Source: Rhodospirillaceae bacterium
Lineage (GTDB): Bacteria; Pseudomonadota; Alphaproteobacteria; UBA11136
Length of the DNA: 6,213 bases
Direction: 5' to 3'
NCBI GenBank assembly: GCA_002686135.1
Contig: NZAO01000011.1
Location: forward strand, 3,104-9,316
The position numbers were made by a program, and so were the translations under genes. Within the stretch, counting starts at the first letter, position 1; every line of letters begins with the position of its first letter. The notes under the pieces are model-generated. The model did no database searches and was not told the DNA's origin. It worked only from the letters and a program-made list of their open reading frames with translations. Of the stretch, positions 1 through 5,602 are shown one piece after another.

Positions 1-313
1 GAAAAGCATACCCGGATCGCAATCGACTCACATCCTCCTCACCGACGATCACAATATGAAAAGAAGCCGTAGCGAAAAATGTAACGATAATTAATCGCAT
101 AGCAAAACCAATGGGATTTGCCCCTTAGCACAATATGATGCGCCTCAAGGAAAGACCGCAAATCTCTGAAAATCTTCGTGGGGAAAACCGAAAAAACAGT
201 GCCGCATGAACGATGAAACTGTGCGCATCCGGACATTTTGATGCGACAATTAGCCGCGCTGCCATGGCGGCCGTCAATGGAACAGCCGGTCCAGTTCGCT
301 TTTCTGAAAAGAT
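1..313. other. Left-edge region without a supported gene
   Basis: No reading frame here has a convincing start, Shine-Dalgarno site or recognisable protein motif. The longest one, a 65-codon minus-strand frame at 39-236, matches nothing I know. The stretch lies immediately downstream of the tRNA-Glu 3' end. A short palindrome (CTTTT-CTG-AAAAG, 299-311) follows the tRNA, but it has no clean T-tract, so I do not call it a terminator. A 10-bp direct repeat (CACAATATGA at 50-59 and 129-138) is present and may be chance. Confidence 0.4.
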
Positions 314-389
314 TGGCGTCCCCTAGGGGATTCGAACCCCTGTTGCCGGCGTGAGAGGCCGGTGTCCTGGGCCTCTAGACGAAGGGGAC
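314..389 (-). tRNA. tRNA-Glu, anticodon CUC
   Basis: The reverse complement folds as a full 76-nt tRNA including an encoded CCA. The acceptor stem GTCCCCT pairs perfectly with AGGGGAC, followed by discriminator G (317) and CCA (316-314). The anticodon arm is CCGGC-CTCTCAC-GCCGG, which places CTC at positions 34-36 and so decodes GAG. The T arm is a GGGG/CCCC stem enclosing the canonical TTCGAAT loop. It stands alone here, with no neighbouring tRNA. Its 3' end points left, so any element integrated at this tRNA would lie toward position 1. No second copy of its 3' end was found in the window. Confidence 0.97.
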
Positions 390-619
390 GTAAGAGAGGC
401 CGGCGCGGGGAAAAAGTCTTACTCCATCGCCCCATTGCCCGCAAGGCTGCAGGATTTCCCACTCTATTTTGATTTTTTCCTCATCTGTCGGAGGTTAAGA
501 ATAGCCGGGAAATCACCCTCAGCTTCTGAGCCCGACCGGATTGATCCAGAACGGAAAGTTTACGGCCTTCCCGCGCCATCCTTCCATTACTTGTCCTGGC
601 GGTGATAGGTGCCGATGAG
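390..619. other. Intergenic gap between tRNA-Glu and epimerase 3' end
   Basis: No supported gene. Open frames crossing this stretch overlap the tRNA and lack coding character. On the minus strand it follows the epimerase stop codon. A small stem (CTCAG-AAG-CTGAG) lies there without a T-tract, so no rho-independent terminator is called. Confidence 0.4.
416..449 (-). promoter_or_regulatory. Possible weak promoter for tRNA-Glu
   Basis: On the minus strand a TTGCGG hexamer is followed after 17 nt by TAAGAC (421-416) and then a GC-rich stretch leading into the tRNA, whose 5' end is at 389. The spacing, the roughly 20-nt leader and the GC-rich discriminator suit a stable-RNA promoter. Each hexamer matches the sigma-70 consensus at only about three of six positions, so this is a positional guess. 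Confidence 0.22.
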
Positions 620-1681
620 TTAGACCCTCTCTTTACGAATCCCGTCGACAAGTGTCATGGCGGTTTGCCACTCTTTTCTCTGGGCTTTCAGGAACCCAGA
701 TCCGCTGAGCCAGGCGATTGCGCGGACGAGTGCCGCCTCCAAAGAGCCCGCTTTAAACCCAAGTTCGGTTTGTGCCTTAATCGACTGGAACTTCGAGGAC
801 GAACGGGCCAATTGCACCCCAGCGAGTGGCGCCGTCGGCGGCTTGTGGGTGAAGTGGTCTGAAACGAATTCATTAACGGCGCCGGTGACGAAAGCCAGCC
901 AGTAAGGAATGCAGTGCTTTGACATAGCCTGCCCAGTCAGATGCTCCACCATCATAAGGAGCTGGCTGAGCATGATGTTCTCTCCGCCCAGGATGTATCT
1001 TTCGCCGACCCGGCCCTTTTCCGCTGCTAGAACATGTCCGCGCGCGACGTCCTCCACGGGCACTAGGTTGAGTTGGCATTGCAAATATGCCGGAAACGTT
1101 CCCGTGAGAAACCCCTGTAGCATCCGCGTTGGCGGTGTCAATTTCCAGTCACCGGGACCGATCGGCAAGGTCGGGTTGACAACAATGACAGGAAGCCCCG
1201 CCGAGGCGGCCTCAAGGGCGGCCCTTTCCGCAAGGTATTTAGATTTACAATACGCACCCGGCATGTTGCTGAGGCCGGACAAATGAGTATCCTCATGGAT
1301 TGAGCCGTCCGTTTTGGCATTTCCTTTCAGGATCGATTCGGTGGAAGTGTGAACTATGCGCTCAACGCCGGCCACGTGCGCAGCTTGCAACACAGCACGG
1401 GTTCCTTCGAAATTGGTTTGGTAGAACGAGACCTTATTCCGAGCCCACAGGTTTGGATCGGCGGCAAGATGGTAGACCCGCCGGGCTCCTCGCATCATCT
1501 TCCGGAGGACCGGAGCGTCAAGGACCGACCCTTTAACAACCTCAGTTTCCTTCGGAAGCGGCTCGGGACTACAGTCGATGTCGAGAACCCTCACGTGTTC
1601 GCCCTGCTCGACGAGTTGACGAACCAAATGACGACCGATAAATCCCGCTCCTCCGGTAACGAACGAAATATCGCCGGTCAT
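620..1681 (-). CDS. NAD-dependent epimerase/reductase, HpnA-like extended SDR
   Basis: This encodes a 353-residue extended short-chain dehydrogenase/reductase, probably cytoplasmic. The N-terminal Rossmann fold shows GGAGFIG (glycines 10, 13 and 16), an acidic residue after the second strand (D34), and the catalytic pair YCKSK (Y144, K148) with a preceding T/S-rich HTSTES strand. Several blocks recall the hopanoid-associated sugar epimerase HpnA family as I remember it: AADPNLWA, NPTLPIGP, LNLVPVEDVARGH and GERYILGGEN. The family acts on nucleotide-sugar or dihydroflavonol-like substrates, and the substrate here cannot be read from sequence. No hopanoid genes adjoin, so I withhold the hpnA symbol. 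I chose ATG 1681 because the fold begins right after it and GGGGAAG lies 9 nt upstream. An in-frame TTG at 1699 would add six residues. The gene is GC-rich, and the stop is TAA at 622-620. Confidence 0.9.
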   Translation of the reverse strand: MTGDISFVTGGAGFIGRHLVRQLVEQGEHVRVLDIDCSPEPLPKETEVVKGSVLDAPVLRKMMRGARRVYHLAADPNLWARNKVSFYQTNFEGTRAVLQAAHVAGVERIVHTSTESILKGNAKTDGSIHEDTHLSGLSNMPGAYCKSKYLAERAALEAASAGLPVIVVNPTLPIGPGDWKLTPPTRMLQGFLTGTFPAYLQCQLNLVPVEDVARGHVLAAEKGRVGERYILGGENIMLSQLLMMVEHLTGQAMSKHCIPYWLAFVTGAVNEFVSDHFTHKPPTAPLAGVQLARSSSKFQSIKAQTELGFKAGSLEAALVRAIAWLSGSGFLKAQRKEWQTAMTLVDGIRKERV

Positions 1682-1734
1682 ATAACCAATCTTCCCCAAC
1701 CAGGCCTAAGATGGATTCTGCAAACACCCAACAC
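1678..1734 (-). CDS. Possible 18-residue leader ORF overlapping the epimerase start
   Basis: A textbook Shine-Dalgarno AGGAGG (1745-1740) sits well upstream of the epimerase ATG. It is 5 nt before GTG 1734 and 8 nt before an in-frame TTG at 1731. The frame from GTG encodes MLGVCRIHLRPGWGRLVI, and its TGA overlaps the epimerase ATG as ATGA, the usual arrangement for translational coupling. An ATG at 1736 opens another frame of about 55 codons, but its spacing from AGGAGG is only 3 nt and the product looks like a shadow. The peptide is not rich in any one amino acid, so classical attenuation is not suggested. Coupled translation is an inference. Confidence 0.3.
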   Translation of the reverse strand: MLGVCRIHLRPGWGRLVI

Positions 1735-1739
1735 ATGGT

Positions 1740-1745
1740 CCTCCT
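1740..1745 (-). promoter_or_regulatory. Strong Shine-Dalgarno AGGAGG upstream of the epimerase
   Basis: The full AGGAGG is 58 nt too far upstream to serve the epimerase ATG directly, yet no long gene begins next to it. It is the reason for proposing the leader ORF at 1734-1678. A small hairpin (CCACT-GA-AGTGG, 1779-1768) lies just upstream on the same strand. Confidence 0.35.
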
Positions 1746-2116
1746 TTTCCCATCATGAAAGAGTAGGCCACTTCAGTGGGGTAGGATCATCGCCAAGTAT
1801 CAATCCGTCCCCAGGTACTGACGTTAGACAAATGCACGTCATAAAAACAATAGAAACTTCTAGGCCTGTTTTCTAACTCGGGCTTCTTCCTCGGAACAGA
1901 ACCATCGCTCACCCTTTGATTCGTCGATTTGCGCCGGCCCATAGTATCGCCCGCCGGTTTCGGAAACCATCGTTCCAACGGACCGAGAACCGGTCATGTA
2001 CTAACATTGCAAATGGACCAGTTGATGGGAGCAGGCAAGAACCTTTCCTAACCCGACTGAAGAACAGATCAAAAAATGGAGACAAAAATGGCGGGTCAAA
2101 TTGGTGGATGAATCAC
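1746..2116. other. Divergent intergenic region
   Basis: This gap separates the divergent epimerase and acetolactate-synthase genes and holds no convincing gene. Open frames on both strands (about 60-80 codons) have biased, uninformative translations. One stretch on the plus strand, 2026-2124, reads in frame as a 32-residue segment with a coding-like look (it contains EEQIKKWRQKWRVKLVDES), but it has a TGA directly upstream and no start codon. It may be the tail of a lost gene. Base composition changes from GC-rich to AT-rich at about 2060. Confidence 0.4.
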
Positions 2117-2125
2117 TGTTATAAT
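2117..2125 (+). promoter_or_regulatory. Extended -10 promoter of the acetolactate synthase gene
   Basis: TG-T-TATAAT (2117-2125) is a perfect extended -10 element, so a good -35 is not required. The closest -35-like hexamer, TCAAAT (2096-2101), is poor. Transcription would start near 2132, giving a leader of about 80 nt before the GTG start at 2212. The position directly upstream of an AT-rich gene supports its use, although AT-rich DNA also produces such matches by chance. Confidence 0.6.
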
Positions 2126-2195
2126 AATAGAGTATTTTTATCCAATGAGATGTTTTGAAGCTGTAACTACTTATGGATCAAGAATAATTTTTGTC

Positions 2196-2204
2196 AAAGG
2201 GGAG
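2196..2204 (+). promoter_or_regulatory. Shine-Dalgarno AAAGGGGAG that fixes the GTG start
   Basis: This purine-rich element ends 7 nt before GTG 2212, the ideal spacing. It lies inside the coding sequence if the upstream TTG at 2191 is used, which argues that GTG 2212 is the true start. Confidence 0.75.
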
Positions 2205-2211
2205 CCTGACT

Positions 2212-3888
2212 GTGAAAGCGTCTGATTTGTTAGTTAAATGCTTGGAGGAAGAGGGCATCGAATACATATATGGGCTGCCGGGTGAAGAAAATGCTGATTT
2301 TATGATGTCCCTTAAAAAATCTAAAAAAATAAAATTTGTTCTCTGTAGACATGAGCAAGGAGCCGCGTTCATGGCGGATGTTTATGGTCGACTCACTGGT
2401 AATCCGGCAGTTTGCTTGGGAACCTTGGGACCAGGAGCTACTAACTTGGTTACTGGTGTCGCCGATGCGAATATGGACCGAGCGCCTATGATTGTATTGA
2501 CTGGACAAGCAGATACGAGACGCATGCATAAAGAATCGCATCAAGTCATGGATACGGTGAATATGTTTCAACCCATTACCAAGTGGAATGTATCTATTGC
2601 CCATCCTGATAATATCCCAGAAATCGTTCGGAAAGCGGTGAAAGTTGCTAGAACGGAAAAACCTGGTGCCTGTCATATAGAATTACCTGAGGATATTGCC
2701 AAACAAGATAGTTCGATATCCCCGTTTCCGGTAAAACGAACCCGCAGACCTTATCCAGATCCCAAAGCTATTAAAGAAGCTATAGCTGTCATTGAAAGTG
2801 CCGACCATCCAGTGGTTTTAGCTGGGAATGGATGCGTTCGGAAACGAGTATCTAAACAACTGAGAAATTTTGTGAACTATACGGGGATGGGGGCGATCAA
2901 CACATTTATGGCAAAGGGCGCTATTCCAAGAAATGATCCTCACTGCTTGTATACAATGGGATTGCAATCTCGGGATCATATCTCTTTGGAAATGGAGAAA
3001 GCGGATTTAGTGATTGCTGTAGGCTTTGATATGGTGGAGTACCATCCATGTCTTTGGAATAAAGGCAATGAAAAGAAAATTATAAATATAGACTTCCTCC
3101 CTTATGAAATCGATATCAACTACCAAGTTAGAGTAGATATTCATGCCGATATAGCGGCATCTCTTTGGGAACTTAATCAGTATTTCAAAAATCGATCTAG
3201 TTTGCTAGATCCAGATTGCTATGCTTCGGTGCGTAGGATCATGATGGAGGATTTTTCACAATATAAGGACGATAAAACTAAACCATTAATAAAACCCCAA
3301 AAAGTTCTCTGGGACGTGCGCGAAGTTATGGGGCCAGGGGATATTCTTTTGTCCGATGTGGGTGCCCATAAAATGTGGATTGCCCGTTATTATCAGTGTG
3401 ATGAACCTAATACCTGCCTTATTTCCAACGGATTTTCTACGATGGGTTTTGCCTTGCCTGGTGCCTTGGCCGCAAAGCAAGTATTTCCGGAGAAAAAAGT
3501 TTTAGCAATTTGCGGGGATGCCGGAGGGCTCATGAATATTCAGGATTTGGAAACAGCCGTTCGTATGGGAATTAATATGGTGGTAATGATTTGGGAGGAC
3601 CACGAGTACGGATTAATTAAGTGGAAGCAACAAGACCAATTCCAAGACCACACCGATTTGAAATTTACCAACCCGGATTTTGTAAAACTTGCAGAGGCGT
3701 TTGGATGTTGGGGTAAAAAAGTTAAATGTTCGTCCGATATAAAATCCAATTTGGAAGAAGCTTTTAATTGTGGAAAACCTGCCGTATTAACTTTGGATAT
3801 TGATTACAAAGAAAATATGAAACTTACAGAACATTTAGGCCGTATTATTACCTCGGACTGGTCATGGGCATCTAGCCCTTCTGCCTGA
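2212..3888 (+). CDS. Acetolactate synthase-type ThDP enzyme (catabolic AlsS-like large subunit)
   Basis: This predicted 558-residue thiamine-diphosphate enzyme would condense two pyruvates to 2-acetolactate with loss of CO2. All three domains are visible. The PYR domain (about 1-160) carries the catalytic Glu48 in RHEQGAAFMADVYGRLTG and the GPGATNLVTG loop. The central domain spans about 180-315. The C-terminal PP domain (about 365-550) carries SNGFSTMGFALPGALA and the ThDP/Mg site GDAGG (435-439) to WEDHEYG (461-467). HQVMDTVNMFQPITKW resembles the catabolic AlsS type rather than biosynthetic IlvB. No ilvN-like regulatory subunit or acetolactate decarboxylase gene follows. The start is GTG 2212, set by the Shine-Dalgarno site; TTG 2191 is less likely. 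The gene is about 43% GC in sampled lines against about 60% in the epimerase, and prefers A/T-ending codons, suggesting transfer from an AT-rich donor. Another decarboxylase or carboligase of the superfamily is possible. Confidence 0.88.
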   Translation: MKASDLLVKCLEEEGIEYIYGLPGEENADFMMSLKKSKKIKFVLCRHEQGAAFMADVYGRLTGNPAVCLGTLGPGATNLVTGVADANMDRAPMIVLTGQADTRRMHKESHQVMDTVNMFQPITKWNVSIAHPDNIPEIVRKAVKVARTEKPGACHIELPEDIAKQDSSISPFPVKRTRRPYPDPKAIKEAIAVIESADHPVVLAGNGCVRKRVSKQLRNFVNYTGMGAINTFMAKGAIPRNDPHCLYTMGLQSRDHISLEMEKADLVIAVGFDMVEYHPCLWNKGNEKKIINIDFLPYEIDINYQVRVDIHADIAASLWELNQYFKNRSSLLDPDCYASVRRIMMEDFSQYKDDKTKPLIKPQKVLWDVREVMGPGDILLSDVGAHKMWIARYYQCDEPNTCLISNGFSTMGFALPGALAAKQVFPEKKVLAICGDAGGLMNIQDLETAVRMGINMVVMIWEDHEYGLIKWKQQDQFQDHTDLKFTNPDFVKLAEAFGCWGKKVKCSSDIKSNLEEAFNCGKPAVLTLDIDYKENMKLTEHLGRIITSDWSWASSPSA

Positions 3889-3892
3889 ATTT

Positions 3893-3995
3893 AAATAACC
3901 ACCACAGCACCCGGTAGGCACCAGCACGGCTGGCCACAGTTCCATCACAGGCGGTATCGCGCTAAGCTGTCTGCCATAAAACGACTACTCATCAT
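3893..3995 (+). repeat. Left arm of a ~103-bp inverted repeat (leader plus signal-peptide start)
   Basis: Aligned by hand, this segment matches the reverse complement of 5376-5480 at about 89 of 103 positions with one 2-nt gap. It begins 5 nt after the acetolactate synthase stop and runs into the first seven codons of the following small reading frame. It contains a small palindrome, CCAGC-ACG-GCTGG, whose stem is kept in the other arm while its loop differs. Five of the six differences in the core are at scattered single positions, pointing to an old duplication. Confidence 0.9.
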
Positions 3996-4200
3996 TTTCT
4001 GTTTACCTGCCCTCCTTCTGCTCGGCGGACCGTCGGAAGGTTATGCCTGTGAGGATTGGAAATTGAAAAATAGTGTAGGTCCAATTTTTTTCGGCGAGGT
4101 TATGGTCCCGAAGGAAATATTTAACTGCGTCAACGCCTACCTATCGAGGCTGAAACGGTTCTGTAGTGAGGACATGAGCCTTGGCACGGGGCTGGTTTAG
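3976..4200 (+). pseudogene. Small secreted-protein frame with ATA in place of its start codon
   Basis: The frame is open for 74 codons to TAG 4198-4200. The product has a positive N-terminus (KRLL), a long hydrophobic run (LLIIFCLPALLLLGG) and a plausible signal-peptidase site after SEGYA. About 49 mature residues with three cysteines follow. The first seven codons belong to the repeat shared with the nuclease, whose matching first codon is ATG; here it reads ATA (3976-3978). Beyond those codons the protein has no visible similarity to the nuclease, and I do not recognise it. An in-frame CTG at 3967 or a rare ATA start could still allow translation. It ends 4 nt before a possible TTG start (4205) of the amidotransferase, which would permit coupling. 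It could be a decayed gene, a functional non-ATG gene, or a chance frame behind a copied leader. Confidence 0.4.
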
Positions 4201-4915
4201 ACAGTTGCGCGCCCTTGTCCTGCAGCATATTTCGGTTGAGCATCCTGGCATTTTCCGCGATTTCCTAGCGGATGATGGCATAATCTGGGATGTCGTTGAA
4301 CTGGATGAAGGCGAACGCATACCCTCTCTAGAGGGCTACGACGTCCTGTTTGTCATGGGCGGTCCGATGGATGTCTGGGAGGAGGACACGCATCCCTGGT
4401 TAGTGGCGGAGAAGGCAGTAATTTGCGAATGGGTGCGGCAAGATAAACCTTTCCTCGGGTTTTGCCTTGGGCATCAACTCTTGGCCGCCGCATTGGGCGG
4501 AGAGGTTGGTCCGACGGCAGCGCCAGAAGTCGGTATCATGGATGTTTCGCTGACGTTGGAAGGTTTGAACGACCCTTTGTTCTCGGGTCTGTCAGAATCG
4601 CTGACATGTATGCAATGGCATTCGGCTGCTGTTTCTAACCTGCCACCAGGGGCGGTGACGTTGGCAAGCAGCGAGGTTTGTCCAATACAGGCCTTCCGGA
4701 TCGGGAGTATGGCGTATGGTTTGCAGTTCCATATCGAGATAACGGACACCACAGCAAAGGAATGGGGCTGCGTACCGGAGTACCAGAAATCACTTCAAAC
4801 GGTCCTAGGCGCCGGGGCCCTGACGAAGCTTACAGCTGAAATTGATACAGCGCTGCCTATTCTGAATAAGACCGCCCGACAACTCTACGTCAACTTTATG
4901 ACGCTGATACGCTGA
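4181..4915 (+). CDS. Class I glutamine amidotransferase (GATase1), stand-alone
   Basis: This is a single GATase1 domain that would hydrolyse glutamine and pass ammonia to an unidentified acceptor. The catalytic triad is complete: the nucleophile Cys95 in GFCLGHQLLA, and His184 with Glu186 in YGLQFHIEI. The oxyanion-side glycine strand VMGGPMDVWEED and the region around QWHSAAVSNLPPGAVTLASS also fit. At 244 residues it has no synthetase domain, like the GMP-synthase-like stand-alone amidotransferases usually annotated without a substrate. Start choice: TTG 4181 has GAGGA 8 nt upstream. The familiar family N-terminus (RALVLQHISVEHPG) begins at residue 10, so TTG 4205, 4 nt after the preceding frame's TAG, is a real alternative. 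The gene is oriented with the small secreted frame and converges on the nuclease with a 15-bp gap. No neighbour suggests the amide acceptor. Confidence 0.88.
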   Translation: MARGWFRQLRALVLQHISVEHPGIFRDFLADDGIIWDVVELDEGERIPSLEGYDVLFVMGGPMDVWEEDTHPWLVAEKAVICEWVRQDKPFLGFCLGHQLLAAALGGEVGPTAAPEVGIMDVSLTLEGLNDPLFSGLSESLTCMQWHSAAVSNLPPGAVTLASSEVCPIQAFRIGSMAYGLQFHIEITDTTAKEWGCVPEYQKSLQTVLGAGALTKLTAEIDTALPILNKTARQLYVNFMTLIR

Positions 4916-4930
4916 TCCTCCCCCACTTTT

Positions 4931-5395
4931 TCATTTTTTCCTCCACTCCCACGGCTTCATAAAATCCCCAGCCCACATGCCAGCCCGTAAAGCCTCTGCC
5001 GTATTTTCCTCGTCGACATAATCCATTGAATAACGCCGATACGCCAACGCCCAACCCTGTTCAACCAATAGGGCGTTAATATCTATCTGCCCCTCGGCCA
5101 TATAGCAGACGGCAACAATCCGCCCGTATCGGTCAGTATCCTTTTGCTGGCACGTTACCCAATGCTCTTCGATGATACGGGCCAACGCCCAAGTTGCCTC
5201 CTGTCCGCATGCATACTCCTGTCCTTCCCTTGTGCATGTCTGCTTGGCTTCTGGCGCGTCTATGCCGTGAAGGCGGATACGCTGACTGGCTAGTTCAATG
5301 GTGTCGCCATCAATAATGCGAGGCTTGCCAGAGAAGTCGCCCGCATGGGCAGTCGACGAGACGGTGAGGAGCATGATCGTGAGCAGTCGTTTCAT
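4931..5395 (-). CDS. Secreted staphylococcal nuclease-like (SNase) endonuclease
   Basis: This 154-residue protein has a clear signal peptide (MKRLLTIMLLTVSSTAHA, cleavage after AHA at 18), so it is probably periplasmic or secreted. The mature part is one SNase OB-fold domain, a family of calcium-dependent phosphodiesterases cutting DNA and RNA. The key residues are in place: D31 in IIDGDTIEL, R41 and E49 in RLHGIDAPEA, and R92 in DRYGR, corresponding to the Arg/Glu/Arg set of the staphylococcal enzyme. Four cysteines in the mature chain (54, 63, 82, 97) could form disulfides. The length suits a compact proteobacterial SNase. ATG 5395 is the natural start because it heads the signal peptide. 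No clear Shine-Dalgarno precedes it. Its leader and first codons form the right arm of the inverted repeat. The stop is TGA 4933-4931. Confidence 0.92.
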   Translation of the reverse strand: MKRLLTIMLLTVSSTAHAGDFSGKPRIIDGDTIELASQRIRLHGIDAPEAKQTCTREGQEYACGQEATWALARIIEEHWVTCQQKDTDRYGRIVAVCYMAEGQIDINALLVEQGWALAYRRYSMDYVDEENTAEALRAGMWAGDFMKPWEWRKK

Positions 5396-5480
5396 GGCAG
5401 ATAGAGCTTAGCGCGATGCCGCCGGTCATGGAACTGTGGCCAGCTGTGCTGGTGTCTGCCGGGTGTCGGGGTGGTTATTT
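5376..5480 (-). repeat. Right arm of the inverted repeat (nuclease leader and first codons)
   Basis: Read on the minus strand from 5480 to 5376, this pairs with 3893-3995. It covers the whole 85-nt leader of the nuclease gene and its first 20 coding nucleotides. The palindrome CCAGC-ACA-GCTGG and the block GGCCACAGTTCCAT are conserved in both arms, which suggests a promoter or operator. I cannot name a sigma-factor consensus with confidence. The two arms face each other, so recombination between them would invert 3996-5375. Confidence 0.9.
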
Positions 5481-5602
5481 CAGGACAGATGCACTGCCGT
5501 CCCAGGCCCATTGCTCCAGCGCCGCGAGACAGGCCTCACCGACGACATTCAGATCAAGCGTTTGATGCGTCTCACAAATCATTTTGCCGACAATGTAATG
5601 GC
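5481..5602. other. Gap between the SHOCT frame and the nuclease leader
   Basis: No supported gene. On the minus strand a 35-codon frame (ATG 5582 to TAA 5477-5475) ends exactly inside the right repeat arm, and its translation looks mildly coding-like (LNVVGEACLAALEQWAWDGS). It lacks a Shine-Dalgarno site and any recognisable motif. The same frame stays open up to GTG 5744, but that part is arginine-rich and is the shadow of the SHOCT-coding frame. Confidence 0.3.

Noticed and set aside
50..138. Direct repeat CACAATATGA (50-59 and 129-138)
   Set aside because: Only 10 bp and two copies in AT-rich sequence; chance is a sufficient explanation.
299..311. Palindrome after tRNA-Glu as a terminator or attachment site
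   Set aside because: The stem is short, no T-tract follows, and no second copy of the tRNA end exists in the window.
1349..1876. Long plus-strand open frame of 175 codons
   Set aside because: It lies mostly antisense to the epimerase, has no recognisable motif and carries biased residue use typical of a shadow frame.
2230..2676. 148-codon minus-strand frame inside the acetolactate synthase gene
   Set aside because: It is antisense to strongly conserved enzyme motifs and shows no domain of its own.
3893..5480. Inverted repeats as terminal repeats of a transposon or as integron attC sites
   Set aside because: There is no transposase or integrase between or near them, no target-site duplication was found at the outer ends, and the GTTRRRY-type core sites of attC are missing.
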